A DNA stretch of 64,000 nt from Suillus spraguei (Eukaryota > Basidiomycota > Agaricomycetes > Boletales > Suillaceae), in the NCBI GenBank assembly GCA_016800925.1, contig JABCPU010000213.1:1-64000 (forward strand), given 5' to 3'. The notes beneath the pieces were generated by a model, which worked only from the letters and a program-made list of their open reading frames with translations, had not been told where the DNA came from and did not search any database. Numbering within the stretch: position 1 is the stretch's first letter; the number at the start of each line of letters is the position of its first letter. This document shows positions 1 to 12,250 of the stretch, piece after piece. The translations under genes and the position numbers were made by a program.

Positions 1-250
1 TAGCAGCAGGTTCAATATGATTGACATTACCAACAAGTATACACGGAGTTTCTAGAAACACAGAAGGCAATCAGCAGATACTAAAAAACGAGGACAACGG
101 GACACTATCACCACATTGAAGGCTAGACATAGAGGAGTGGAGACGGGAGTCTCATCTTCCCACAAAACGGTGGCCATGCAGCAATCCAGTTCATCCCAAA
201 CATAACACCACGACCTCCAACTCGACACCGACGGTGAGAGTACGGCCATG
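1..250 (-). repeat. Dispersed repeat family A, copy 1
   Basis: Read on the minus strand, this stretch matches 41,200-41,430 closely over its whole length, including the shared block around TTTCTAGAAAC and the shared run that reads as a short FGMNWIAAWPPF-like peptide. Related sequence also occurs at 32,945-33,190 and 38,850-39,300. The copy runs off the left edge of the window, so its outer end is unknown. The peptide is interrupted and I do not assign a protein; a decayed transposon-derived sequence is the simplest reading. Bases 251-564 beyond it hold no gene I can support. Confidence 0.7.
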
Positions 251-564
251 GGGATTTAAGCGAAAAATCGAAGAAGACGAGGGAAGGATACGATTCAAGG
301 TTCAAAGCAACACATGCAGGAAGACCGCCGGTCTGAATGAGGTTCCAGTGGTAAAACATGATATAACCCACTCCCTTATGGTAGTGGGAATAAATCTATA
401 CTATGACACATTAGAATTGTCGCACAGGGTGTTCGGAGGCCAATGGAAACACTTAACTTACTAGGAAGGTTCTGAGAAGTGGAAGCCTTGGAAGTAGAGC
501 AAGGTGGTCTGGCTTTCTAGCATCACTATTATGTGCATCAGTGCGCACATACGTAGTGACTGTG

Positions 565-1071
565 TGATAAGATTATAGCCGGAGGATAGGGGGAAAGAAT
601 CCGGAGGGCGTCCGGATGAGTTTCCGATAATGTTTCCAAAAGGAATCCGAAGGATTTCCGGAGGAGGTTTCCGAGATGTTTTCCGCAGGCATTCCGGAAA
701 TACGGGTCCGGACTAGCGGACTATGTTAAGAACCGGAACGGATTGGAAATCCGGTTTATAGCAACTTTGGTACAAAATATATTTCTTATTTCGACGATTT
801 AACTTGTAGTTTACATGTTGTTTATATGCTCAATATGTTCTCCGCCATCATCTCCAATGATATGACGGAGTCTGGAGTAAGTAGCTGTACACTATGCTAT
901 CATTACTATGCATGAGTGTTAGTCTACTCCGCTACTTGACAGGTAGTCCGGTGATTAAGAGGAGCAACCTAATCCGGATGACAGGTCACATGACCGGAAA
1001 TATATCCCGATATCATTTCCGGATATCTCTATCTTCTTACAGATAGGGGCTACCGGACACGGATTCTAACA
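565..1071 (+). mobile_element. Solo LTR, copy 1
   Basis: This 507-bp block begins TGATAAGATTATAGCC and ends GATTCTAACA, so it has the TG...CA ends of a long terminal repeat. It is close to 33,680-34,184 along its whole length. It is flanked by ctgtg (560-564) and ctgcg (1072-1076), which I read as a 5-bp target duplication with one transition. No internal retroelement sequence adjoins it, so it is a solo LTR left by recombination. The interior is rich in CCGGA motifs. Confidence 0.8.
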
Positions 1072-1199
1072 CTGCGCATCACTGCGCACACACTCATTGC
1101 CCATACGCATCATCTGTGCGCACTCTCTCATTCGCAGGCCATCCGTGTACACACTCTCATTGGCTATGCGCATTTGCAGGGTGTGTAGTCCTCCACAGC

Positions 1200-1357
1200 C
1201 AGGGACATCAACAGAGGTCACCTTGAGGCCGTACTTGGAGCGTTTTGGCATGCAGACCATTGACGAAGATACCCTGTCTTTACTCAAGCGGCGCGTATTC
1301 GATCTAGCAGGCACCGTCAAGGATGTCAAGGTTTTCCTGAACGACGAGCGTCTGAAG
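1200..1357 (+). pseudogene. TOP2: DNA topoisomerase II fragment
   Basis: The translation from about 1214 contains EVTLRPYLERFGM followed by LLKRRVFDLAGTVKDVKVFL. This matches the stretch of the eukaryotic topoisomerase II ATPase/transducer region where a conserved R-V-x-D-x-A-G-T block is followed by K-x-V-x-L-N. Only about 50 residues are recognisable. The homology stops near 1357 although an open frame continues to 1477. A full TOP2 gene would span more than 4 kb, so this is an isolated fragment, lying 130 bp from a solo LTR. The source gene is not in the window. Confidence 0.7.
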
Positions 1358-1477
1358 TGTTGGATATCAGGGGTCGAAGTACGAGCTCGACACTTATCGG
1401 GAATCTTCGGGATCGATGACGCAATATTACCGGGCGTCGGCAGCATGGTTTTAGCGTTGGCTGGCATATATAAGTAG

Positions 1478-1919
1478 GAATTTTTCTGGAGGAGTACATT
1501 ATGCGTTTGTCAGCGGGTTCACTGTAAAACCTGAGTTGGTATTACTTTGCAGAACGTGTCCGAGACTTGCGTGCAACTCCACCGACAACTTGAGTAGATA
1601 TTCATACCGAGACCATTTGCAAGAAATTCTTCCTGGAGCATGGTGGCAAATTCGCTTCCAGTTATGTCAAGTTCGGATCCATTCAACTGTACTATCCTGA
1701 CAATTCTATGCATCATATTATCATGTCATTTGCATAGAAAATCAACCTTTATGGCTTTACGATGGTGATGGCGATAATCGAATTCAATTGAAAGTGCATA
1801 ATTCAACTTGTACAGGCTATTTTACATGGTGAACACAGTGTAGCTAGATATAAATGGAAGCATGAGATTCGGAAATTAGATTGCGACAATTAATGGTTCT
1901 GGTGCTTCGCGTACCAAGT
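1478..1919. other. Intergenic, no gene recognised
   Basis: This holds the 3' flank of the dihydropyrimidinase gene. A 65-codon open frame on the minus strand (1519-1716) has no recognisable motif and I do not call it. Confidence 0.5.
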
Positions 1920-3669
1920 TTAAGGCCGCCATTCGCTCAACCAAACGTCTCTTGGTCCTGGAAGTAGACTCTTCTGCCTCCGGATGTACTGACCGTACTC
2001 CATCTTCCCAACCACCTCCCCATGGCTGAACACCACCTTACCTCTGATAATTGTGTACCTCGGCCAGTTCTTGAGCTCAATACCCTCAAACGGTGTATAG
2101 TCGACAGCATGGTGTAACATCTCGTTCGTGAGCATGAATGACTGGAACTTCATTTGCGGGTACCAGATAACTAGATCAGCATCGAAGCCAGGGGCAATGC
2201 TGCCCTTTTTCTTCAATCCATACAGCTTAGCTGGGTTTGTCGATGTGACCTCGACAAATTTCTGTGGGGAGATGCGCCCGGAGAGGACGCCGCCAGAGAA
2301 AAGAAGAGGAACACGAGTTTCGACACCAGGCAGCCCATTGGGGATGAGGCGGAATTTGCCGTATGGAAGGTTTCCGTCTTTGAGCCCGCGCTGCTTTCCA
2401 TTTGGATGATTGAATTTGGTAGGGGAATGGTCTGAAGAAACAATGGTGAATGTTCCGTTCTTGACCCCAGCCCACATGGCGTCTTGGTCGGACTTGTCCT
2501 CCCGGATTGGAGGTGAGCATACACACTTCGCTCCTGCATAAAGCAGGTAAGACAAAGGTTAGCAGAATATAGCAGACGAGTCAGTACCTTCAAAGTCCCC
2601 CTTTCGCATTGAATCGGCGAGAAGGAACATGTGCTGGGGACATGTTTCACCGTAGATAGGAAGCAGCCTCGTTTGTGCATTGCGGATGTGTGTTGCGGCA
2701 GGCCCACCGGATATATGTACGAGCAGGATCGGTGTATCCATGAGTTCAGCCAAACAAATGACACGGTTCTAATATAATATGAATATGTCATTTCAAATGA
2801 AGTACAAGATAAACTCACGGTAGCCTCAGCCTCCACGATCGGAGGTCGAGATGTGCCATGGTGATAAGGATGAGTCATGAGCTTCTGCTCCAGATGCTGC
2901 GTCATCCAGTCAATAACATCAGCATTCTCAGCGTGCACCATCGTCGTGATACCAAGTTTTCGAGCGGAATACATGACATCGAGAATCTGGTAATCCAGAA
3001 GTCTCAATGGTTTGTATGTCATATACAATTTCACACTCGTGATTCCGTACTCATCCACCATCCGCGGGAATTCATTTTCGACGATTTGGGGCGTCGGATT
3101 GGTGATGATGACATGGAAAGCGTAGTCGCAAAAGGATTGGTCCTTGGCGAGTTTGTGATAGTCCTCGATAACATTAATGATACTCTCATCCTTTTTCATT
3201 TGAGAAGCGAACGTGATTACTGTTGTCGTTCCTCCAGCGACCGCACTGCGCGTTCCCGTAATGAAAGTGTCACCGACAAAGTTTTCGGGATCGGGGACAA
3301 CCCCATTCGTAATGATAGAGTGATCAATGTCTACACCAACGGTAGCTTCGAAAAACTGCACAACATGATAAGTGTCTGAGCAGAAGATGATGAGATTTGA
3401 TTTACTAACCTGGCTCAGATGAACATGAGCATCGACTCCTCCAGGAGTTATAAAAGCCCCTTCAGCGTCAATCTCTTGTGCACCGGGTGCAGCTGGAAGA
3501 CGAGGACCTATAACGACAATGGTTCCATCCTGACATGGACAGTGACACATCAGTAAAACTCGAACACAATAGTAGGTGGTGTTCGTACTTTGATTCCAAT
3601 ATCACAAGACTCCCAAATGTCCGATGCAGTGACGACTGTACCATTGCGAATAACGAGGTCAAAATCCAT
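1920..3669 (-). CDS. PYD2: Dihydropyrimidinase, five exons, intact
   Basis: Predicted dihydropyrimidinase (EC 3.5.2.2), the second enzyme of reductive pyrimidine breakdown, which opens the ring of dihydrouracil or dihydrothymine. Exons by eye: 3669-3589, 3529-3410, 3355-2819, 2768-2588 and 2533-1920; the introns are 50-59 nt and all are GT-AG. The model gives 510 residues in one frame, the usual length for the family. Metal-site motifs are in order: HVH (about residues 62-64), the lysine to be carboxylated in SVKLYM (about 176), HAEN (208), LLVHISGG (264), the conserved GETCPQH, and SSDHSP with the metal aspartate (about 341). The start MDFDLVIRNG is the canonical N-terminus of cyclic amidohydrolases. 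Neighbours are unrelated relics, so this is a single conserved gene in a repeat landscape. The symbol follows the yeast (Lachancea) name. Confidence 0.93.
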
Positions 3670-4230
3670 GGCAGGGTATCAACAAACGCTCCAGCATATC
3701 GCACAAGAAACAACACAGATAAATACTCTCCTGGAGATAACAAGAAGGCCACATGAACGTCATCTTACTTTATCTTCCAGAAGCAAGGTCTTGTGCCAGG
3801 AAGCACGCCTTGGAAGTTATGGCTGATTTTAGTAGTCCGGACACAGGCGGGCGCCTGATAAAGGGTGACATACGGTTATGTTAGTGAAGAACAAAATCTA
3901 GTACTAGGTGTATGCTAATAAGATCACACCAATGTGCATTGGTCATGTGCAATGATTGAACATACATGTATGCTAATAAAGTCTGTCTGTTGTCTTTGAT
4001 TGCCAGCACATTTGTCATGCACATTGGGTGTGCACAATCTTGTTGGCTGTGAGCATCAGTTTAACATACATGTATGCTAATGGAATCAACAGTCTGACTT
4101 TGACTAAGTTGACATCCGCTCGCGCTCAAAGGTAGCGTCCGAAGAAGTTCGTGACTGTTCTCGACCGGCTTGGACGAGAGCACCACCACGGCTATCAGAT
4201 ACATTAGCCGTAGCACACAGGATTTTGATC
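3670..4230. promoter_or_regulatory. Upstream region of dihydropyrimidinase with triplicated palindromic motif
   Basis: Between the dihydropyrimidinase start and the NACHT-WD40 relic, the sequence AACATACATGTATGCTAAT occurs exactly at 3959-3977 and 4063-4081. A shorter form, GTGTATGCTAAT, is at 3908-3919. The core ACATACATGT is nearly palindromic. Intervening segments share ACCAATGTGCATTGG-like and TGTGCA words, so this may be a ~100-bp tandem duplication. A regulatory role is inference only. Confidence 0.35.
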
Positions 4231-6525
4231 CACAGATATGCTCGGGCCCGTTATCGGTGGTATCTCGAAACGGGTAATCGCATAACCTTATTGCCTCTGA
4301 ACCGGAGCGGACCGGACCACGGCAGCACTAAAGTCTGTTCTACATCCCACAACCGGACAGTGATATCCACAGAACCAGTCGCGATGCGAGCCCCACCTGG
4401 AGAGAACGAGACTGATGTAACCACACGAGTGTATCCCACCAGGGGCCCACCAGCTGGCTGCCCTGTCACTACTTCCCATAGCCGCACAGTCTTATCATTT
4501 GAACCGGAAATGATGTGAGTCCCACTGTCCGGCGAGAATGAGACTGATCTGACCCAATCAGTGGGCCCCTCCAAGGGTTGACCAATTGGTTTCCATGTTG
4601 CTACATCCCACATTCAGACAGTCTTCTCCGCCGAACCTGTCATGATGTGAGTTCCGTTTGGCGAGAACGACTGATAAAATACTGCAAGTGTGCCCACGTA
4701 AGGAATCACCAACGGGCTGCCATATTACTACATCCCACAGACGGACAGTCTCGTCGTACGGGCCAGACACAATGTTTGTCCCATCATCTAGTGAGAAAGA
4801 AACTGAGGTAACTGAGTCAGTGTGCCCCAGCAAGGGTTTGCCTACTGGCCGCCCTGCCGCTGCATCCCACAGTCTCACAGTGCCATCAAGAGATCCAGTT
4901 GCAATACGAGTCTTATCCAGTGAGAACGAGACTGAGTTGACGTCGCAAGTGTGTCCATTGATCACAGTTTGAACAGCCGTCCAGTTGATATCACGCCAGA
5001 TGCGACACGAAGAGAGTTGGGAAACCGTGCAGAAAACGTTCTGGATAGTGCAGAGTTGATAGGCGAGAATGGCAATGCTGATACATAGAGATGAGGTGTG
5101 CTATACAAGATCATACCGCCCAAGACTTGAATAAATCTCTCAATTCAGCGACGAAGCGTTTTTGTATCCGGTGTGACCCTGTAATTGCCCTCGCACATGA
5201 GTATGTTATCTAACACTCGCTAACTATGAGCTCACCTTTAACCACTTGGCAATAACTGGAAGGGCGGGAACTGCCCCGCTGAGCGCATTGATACCAGGAC
5301 TTTAATCCAGAAGAGCAGTCACTCATGGTCAAAGAATGATATAATTTCTTCGGCGAGTTCCGGATTGAAGTCAGTTACTTTTATGTGGACAGGCCAAAAT
5401 CGGCAAGCATAAGATAGGCGTGGGGGAATGCTCTTTTCAACTCGTTCCCGTAGTCTGGGGATCTTCAGAGTGGGAGAGATAAGATGATTTTAAACCGCAG
5501 ATATTGCATGAAAGTCCATCTTTCATCACTCCAAGTGATGCGAAAGCAAGGTCTCATTGTACCTTTGACACTTCAACGAAGAAATCTCCACTGGATCCAG
5601 GGTCCGTAAGGAAATCGTGGAAGGAGGCATGAACGAATCGGATGGGGGTAGAGGAGTTGGTCGTGCCACTGAGGAGCGATCCCATATGTTCGACCATGAC
5701 TTGCACTTGTAATGTTCACTGTCGCCTGGAAAATGCTTTACCATCCCATTCAGGGACTCCAAAGAAAGGGGTTCTGCTGAACCAAGGATTTGTCCCATCA
5801 CAGAACGAAATCTCACTAGTTGTTTGTCACAAGACACAGTGTGCATAGATTTATCGTCTGGCATTATTTCTATCAAAATGAGCTGATAAATATCATCTAA
5901 CAACCTTGCCCGATCAACAGGACTGCGGGACATTACAGCATGGAAGGACTTGATTGGAGATGAGCCAGTAGGGGGTGCTTTGATGGATTCACAAGCAATA
6001 TGTGCCCACGTGAAAAGTCCATCAGCTTTTCCAGCCAAGGTTGTGAATTCTCTGTCCCCAAAATCCGAGATCCCTTCCAGCTCTTTTGGTAGGTAAATAC
6101 GGATGTCGCGTTCTGCAGTGGCTGATGGAATGTCGTCCAAGGACATCCGTCGGATATTCTGAGCACCTGCAAGCTCAGCCTCGATGTCGCAAAGCGGGCG
6201 AGAAGTGATTATAATCTGGAAGTCGGAGTTCAGTGATTCAGTGAACACCTAGTTTGCCTGCACAAATCCAGAGAAGGTGGGACCATGTCTTGACTCCGCC
6301 ACTCTCGTCCAGCGCGTGTATAATGATGACGACAGGTCTTACAATCGACCCAGACGGCTTTCCCAGCGGTTTCAGGAGAAGCTTGTCCCACTGCTGGACG
6401 ATATCTATAATGGTTTTGAGCCAACTTGCATCTTTGACTACCTCTGCCAATGCTCATTTCATCTCCGGATCGCGGTCGGCCAGATCACGCGCGATGGTGA
6501 AAAAACCTTGTCATGACGATGTCGG
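4231..6525 (-). pseudogene. NACHT-WD40 STAND (NLR-like) gene, truncated and broken
   Basis: On the minus strand the order is: a NACHT segment with a Walker B-like VVIIIHALDESGG (about 6330); IIITSRPLCDIEAEL (sensor region); winged-helix-like and linker segments; a linker ending in ARFPNSLRVASG; then WD40 repeats (about 4,970-4,260) with VSFS...GSxDxTVRLWDxAxGxPxG units. Such STAND proteins are fungal signalling ATPases often linked to non-self recognition. The Walker A half is missing: homology stops near 6525, where a minisatellite begins. The third WD unit carries a 2-bp loss relative to the sister units and an in-frame TGA where the other units read CGx (TVR to TV-stop). Further stops lie in the linker. 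The WD40 part (4231-5090) is duplicated at 36,418-37,271 with the same lesions. Confidence 0.85.
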
Positions 6526-6549
6526 CATCTCTTTAGGTACCATAGATGT

Positions 6550-7210
6550 ATTAACTTATTTGATTTGATGGCCTGGTGCCTGGGATTGCCGTTCGGGTAT
6601 GAACATCAACATTGGTGTGCTACCGTTCCAATATGACTGATAACTCAGGTTTGCCGTTCCTATATGACTGTCAACTCGGGTTTGCGGGTGTTCCAATATG
6701 AACGTCAACTTGGGTTTGCCATGCAAGTATGAACATGAACTCATGTGTGCCGTTCTCAACTCGGTTTTGTCCTTCCGGTATGGACGTCAATTTGGGTTTG
6801 CCGTCGTTCCAATATGAATGTCAACTAGGGTGTGCCGTTCCGGTACGCACGTGAACTTGGGTGTGCCGCCGTTCCGGGATGATTGTCAACTAGGCCTTGC
6901 CGTTCCGGTATGCACTTCAACTTGGGTTTGCCGCGGTTTCGGTAAGAACGTCACCTGGTGTTTGCCGTTGCAGTATGAACTTCAAATTGGGTTTGCTGTT
7001 TGGGTATGAACCTCAATTCGGGTTTGCCGTTCCATGTACCTACTACTATGAACGTCAGCTCGTGTTTTCATCGCCATATTGACGTACAACTATGAACGTC
7101 AACTTGGCTTTGCCGTTCAGTTTACCTATGTCTATGAAGATCCACTCGTGTGTGCCCCTCAGTTTACCTATAACTATGCAGGTCAACTTAGGTTTGCCCC
7201 ATGCGTGCCA
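6550..7210 (-). repeat. 31-bp minisatellite, array 1
   Basis: Degenerate tandem units contain GTTTGCCGTTCCGGTATG followed by AACGTCAACTTGG. The array is the reverse complement of the larger one at 28,500-30,400. About 20 units, with drift and length changes. Open frames here are by-products of the repeat. Confidence 0.85.
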
Positions 7211-7540
7211 TTCTTTCCGGACGTCTCCGCAGATTTGTAGAATGCCAACATGGTTGAAGATATATTGAACATATGTCTCATTCTTTGCAGACATTTGCAG
7301 CAAAGGAATACTGAGCGAGGTGGATGAAAATCGCCAAACTACATATGTACGGGAAGACTTGCCTTCAGACTGCACTTGTTCCACATGTGTTGCATTCTTT
7401 GCGGACGTGTTCAGGGAAAGGGATAAATGACCTTATGTGACTTACGGTCGAGCTCCGCCAGCTTCGGTCACCTTCGGCCAGCGTCGGTGACCTTCGGCCA
7501 GTTCCGGTTGAGCTCATTGAAGATTTTGGTCAGTTAAGTC
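7211..7540. repeat. Minisatellite flank plus short GC-rich tandem repeat
   Basis: The segment 7353-7410 matches the reverse complement of 28,421-28,478 (shared words GACTTGCCTTCAGACTGCAC and GTTGCATTCTTTGCGGACGT). The two minisatellites are therefore copies of one larger unit. At 7445-7525 the word CTTCGGCCAGCGTCGGT and variants repeat at about 24 bp. Confidence 0.6.
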
Positions 7541-9849
7541 GAGAGCTAAATGACGACTCACCTGTAAAAGCGGTACATGCGTCAATGCGTCAATGTGACA
7601 ATGCCTACATGCGTACATTCGGGGGAGGGGCAGGCTGCCACCGCATCAAATACATGATTAGCTGGAGGATAGGTCAATTGGTCTATAATCACACATTCAA
7701 TTACAATATATTACAAAACTATGAGGGGCTTCAGTCGGCCTAGCATTCCTAAGCAGGTGCTGTCACTATGACTGCGAGACTGAACCTAGGCATGACAGAA
7801 TCAGAGCTGGCAGGCGGGATAGGACTATATCAATGTCGATATTCAATGTGTTCATCCAGGGCGGTTCAACATCAACGCTTCAACGTCGGGGCATCGGAGT
7901 GGCGACAAGGCGGCACAAACAGAACCGCTTAGTTAGCGAGCGCTTTAACTACGGTAGGTTTCCTCCCACTGGGAACCCAATTTAAGCCGTTGACTTGACC
8001 GGGTCAATTCCGTTGTTTAAATCGACTTAGTAGGCGAGAGATCTCGGGCGGTGCCCAACCACTTCATCCATGCTCCATCCACAGCAACAGAGACATGATT
8101 TGTCGAACATGATCGACCCGAACTTCTATGAGCCGACAAGTCTATCATCTTGAGGAATACCTCATGATCCGGGGGTCATCATCAAACAATTCAATGCTGA
8201 AACAAAGACATACTAGCCAGCTGCTACATAGGGGTCACTAAATATCCTACTCACGGTGTGAGTAAGGAATTTGACCATAGATGACTGCAAATGAAGCAAT
8301 TTCTTCAAAGTGTCAGTGCGAGATAACTACGCGAGGCGAAACAGACAAGGCAACTAATGCTCCGAGGCTACCATAAGCTGCTAGCGCAACGCCGACCTAG
8401 ATATATGAATGGCCGAGCAGTCTTATCATCACACCCATTGATTAATATGTTACTCTGGCTGTATTACAAAGGCGTTAGCAATGAAAAAATCGACCGCTCC
8501 TATCAATACGTTACTCTTTCTGTATTACAGAGGGGTGAGTGATCAAACAATTAACCACCTCATCAATACATGCCTTTAGCTGTAAAAGATTTGTTAGGGG
8601 GGAGATCCTAGCCAGTGCTCAACCAATTCATCAATGCTCCACCTCCAGCAACCAATCAATGGTTTTTGGAACCTCATTGACCAAACCTTCCATGAGCCGA
8701 AGAGTCTCTCATCCCGGAGAATTCTTAATTAATGTATGGGTCAGTGATAAAATAATTAACCACTTATCAATGTGAGCCCACGAGTCTATAGTCCTGGAGA
8801 ATTCCGTCATCCGTCATATCCGGACATCTGAACTAAAATCTCCAGTCTAACTTCTCAGAAGGCCGGATATTTAGACCTGGAATTCCTTCTCTTCTCACAT
8901 CTCCTGATCTCCCGACCTCCGGACCAATCCACTGACTCTCCAAATGTATCTCCTCTGGGCTGATGCATGTCCGGCTATCCTGCTATCTGCATGATTCGTC
9001 TCATAACAGATCTGGCGAACACATTTCATATCAGAGTTCATATTAGTTGGGTTGCATTAGACTTTGCATATACTTCGTACATAGCCTTGTACAGCGCTGA
9101 GATTTGTCCGGACAATACCTATAGTACATAAACCTCCTGTATATCTCCGTAGCACTCCAGTTCAAATGTCAACTTAGTTCTCGCTATCTCTCCAGACTTC
9201 ATCACCCTCTCAATATACAAAGCCTTAGCCTATACTCCGGACTTGAGTGAGCCAGACTTTCGTCGATCTCTGGACTTTGGATGTCTCCGGCTTGACCTTG
9301 GGCAGTCTATCTCATTTGTGTCCACTCCGGAATTCGTTTTGTGGTGGCATTCATTCATCTCCGGACCGCTGGGTCGCCAGTCCACCTGGCCTAAGCCATC
9401 ACAACATGACTCTCTCCAGACGCACTTTAGCTCTAGAAAAGAAGGGCACCATCCACAGCAAAGTGGAACCGCGGACGAGGTGAGGCCTAGCCTTTGTGAA
9501 CTTAGTTTTGATCCATCAGGACAACCCGTGGAAAACCGGGCTTCTATGTAGCCACTGGTGTGCCGAGTTATTACTGGCGGGATGTGTGTACATGTTGGAA
9601 TAGTAGTGGACGGAATCACCAGTTGGGCGCATGCCTGCATTGTGCCAGACGCACCCTCTCGCCTGCTCCTAGGATGATCTCGGCACAGCTCGTGCATACA
9701 TCCAAGTGTGAAGATGTGGAATACTTGCACATTTCCATGCAGCACCACTTGGGCAGCTCAAAGTCTGGACGATAGCAACATCCCATGCCATCTGCCTTCA
9801 TTCATCCCTTGGCTGAGCTGCAGCAGCCTTCATCATTCATCAGCACCAA
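7541..9849. other. Repeat-derived intergenic DNA
   Basis: No gene is supported. Decayed copies of the ~135-bp repeat family (marker GAGCCGAAGAGTCTATCATC) lie at about 8,055-8,200 and 8,390-8,800. From 8,800 to 9,300 the sequence is rich in CCGGA words like those of the solo LTRs but does not align with them by eye. Open frames at 9,230-9,800 overlap on both strands and show no motif. Confidence 0.5.
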
Positions 9850-10215
9850 CTCAGCTCAACTGATATATACTCGGTCAACTTTCCAACAAGCTCACTGACA
9901 TATATCTTACCCCTGTACCAACATGTTCGACTGATATATCTCACACTGCTGTGCCATCTTCCTGAACCAAGCTTCACCGTTGGACTTCCCAACAAACTCA
10001 ACTGATATATCTAACAATGCTGCGCCATCCTGCTCCACCAAGCTCCACCAAGTAAGCCTACTGACAAGCTGGACCGATATATCTAATGATGCTGAGGCAT
10101 CCAGCTCCACCAATATTGGACCCAGCAATCCTGTCAATGAGCTCAAGTATCACATATATCTATGAATGCTGCCCCATCTTGCTCCACCAGTATGTACCAA
10201 GCCATCCAAGCAACA
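9850..10215 (+). repeat. Degenerate ~60-bp repeats around TCAACTGATATATC
   Basis: The words AACTGATATATC, GACTGATATATCTCAC and GACCGATATATCTAATG recur with intervening AATGCTGCGCCATCC and CTCCACCAAGC words. The same motif recurs at 11,620-11,840, and in reverse at 27,240-27,370. This is an old tandem array. Confidence 0.6.
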
Positions 10216-10249
10216 AAGTTGTTTAGAAAGATGTGTCCTACATAGGTTA

Positions 10250-11850
10250 CATGTGTAACACCACACCACAGACAAGGGAGCTGCTCAGAAGCCAAGGGTC
10301 CTGCGGATGTCCTGGAGGGTCATAACCAAATGAACAGGCTCTTGGCGACAGTTCTTGCACTGTGCCTCTTATTGGAGAATGTGCCACTACTGGCATACAA
10401 AGTGTACGGGATAGTTCCGGTGAGCACTGAGCACTGGACCGGCACTTCGGACGGAGTGCCCTGCTCACGAGAACACCGTCGGACTTCCGGTGAGCGTGGT
10501 AAAATGATCCGGGACAATATCCGGAAAGCGGGAAAAATGAAATGTTTCTTGGACCAAGTCCGAAGTCTAATGGACAGAGGAGCACCTGCCGGACGTAGTC
10601 CAGGACAAGATAGAAGCCAAGCGCCAGGGTGAAGATGATGCTCCACAGGAGATGCAGGATCGGAGAGGATAAGACTAAAGGACCGGAGTTGAGAGGTTGG
10701 GAGGAGGACCGAAGGCGCGGATGTCTGTGGATCTGATGGCAGGTGTGGTACAACTATGTCGAGTAGCAGCGGAGATTGCTTAACAGAGGCACAGGCTATT
10801 CCGGAGACAATCCGGCGTAGAAGGAATAAGTGGACAGCTACCATGGATAGAGCCGGAGGTGAACAGGTTTCACATCCTACATTCGCCAGAAGTCCGGCTC
10901 AAAGCAGCTGGAGGATGACAAGAGCCGGAGTCCTATGGTGAGAATGCAATGAAGTGATATAGACATCAGAAATACATGAGGTACAAAGATATGAGTAAGC
11001 ATATCACGTAATCATCAGAGGCCAGTCTGTTGGAGTGTCTACGCTACTTTATATACTCCTGCCGGAGGATTAGTAAGAATAGTTTCAGGCTATGTATGTA
11101 GCATGCGGAAACATGTTAGTAAGTACAACGGCATTTATATCAACACGGCAAGAGAGCGAGCCGCTAGCCGGAGAGGCAGCGATGTCTCCATGGGGTCATG
11201 AGTGGATGGCTAACACAGTCCGGAGATTAGCGGAGCAGTTATCCAGAGGTCTAGAGGCCCAGAGCGTCGACATCCGGATAGGGATGTGGCCATGGATCGG
11301 ATGCATGGTGGACATGTCCCCAAGGCCCGAGGTTGGAAGGCCCGGCCATCGTGGTTGGTCAGACTGTACTCGGAGTGGACTAAGATGTGTGTAGGCTAAG
11401 CAGGCTAGCTGTTGAGGTCTGGAGGATGGAAGATATGGACCTTGTATCCCGAGATATGGGGATTGGATCCGGAGATATGGGGATGTCATTCGGCGATATG
11501 CCGATTGGATCCGGAGATCACGGTAAGGATGGGATGTAAAGTCTTGTATATGACAATATTCTTCAAGCTGAAAACTTGGCACAAACACACACGCCCAGCT
11601 GATATGTACCATGCGACCCAGCAAACGAGCTCAACTGATATATACTGCCCCATCCTGATAACAAGCTTGACTGATTTATACCATGCGACCCAGCCAACAA
11701 ACTCGACTGATATATCAGACAATGCTGCTTCACCCCGTGCCAGCAGCTTCCACCAAGCTGTCATTCCAACGAGTTCGACTGATATATCGCATGTGGTCCC
11801 ACCTCCAAGTTCAACTGATACCTCCATAACACCCATCCCCATATCTCCTT
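10250..11850 (+). repeat. Large dispersed repeat B, copy 1 (inverted copy at 27.2-28.4 kb)
   Basis: Blocks of this segment match the reverse complement of 27,230-28,425. At 11,196-11,390 and 27,377-27,574 both encode a related peptide containing MGPWIGCMVDMS or MWPWIGCMVDMS and DCTRSGL. The blocks at 10,400-10,480 and 28,300-28,395 share GGACGGAGTGCCCTG. In copy 1 it runs into the ~400-bp repeat at 11,853. It is probably part of an LTR-type element whose internal region has decayed; no enzyme domain is visible. Confidence 0.65.
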
Positions 11851-11852
11851 GT

Positions 11853-12250
11853 AACGATAGAACTCAGCCGGGGCTGTAGTGAACTACGATATAAGTCGTC
11901 GCTCTGCCCAGCTGTTTCCCCTGCAAGCAGTCGCATTCTACCCGAAAGAGATCTGCTGTCTACTGAAGTATGAGAGAGTGCGCGCTATCAGATACTTACA
12001 CATCCCAAGCTATACATTCAAGTCCGAAGTGTCTGAGTGAGATCCGAAGCGCAGGAACTTTGGTTCCCAGGGTCAGTGATGGTGGAGCGGTCAAGAAAAC
12101 GTGCAAGTGTGTCGGGTCAGTCGTATGCGGTAAAGGAAAGACAGTGAAAGGAGTGGTATGGTGATCAGTGAAGGAAAAGCGTGTCACTGTCTATTGCATG
12201 CCCACAGCTGTTAGGCCTAGTGACAACGTATCTGGGGCGAGTCTTGTTCT
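11853..12250 (+). repeat. ~400-bp repeat C, copy 1
   Basis: It starts TGTAACGATA, continues with GGGGCTGTAGTGAAC and ends near TATCTGGGGCGAGTC. It is about 90% identical by eye to 16,173-16,577 and partly to the reverse complement of 27,085-27,220. The TG start suggests an LTR, but I cannot find a matching CA end or a target duplication. Confidence 0.75.

Noticed and set aside
2128..3379. Plus-strand frames opposite the dihydropyrimidinase gene
   Set aside because: Shadows of the confirmed minus-strand exons.
4225..4972. Plus-strand frames across the WD40 relic
   Set aside because: Antisense of the WD40 repeats; the same shadows recur at the second copy (36,538-36,932).
10247..10844. Overlapping 168- and 174-codon frames on the minus strand
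   Set aside because: They lie inside repeat B, their counterpart at 28 kb does not keep a matching frame, and no domain is visible.
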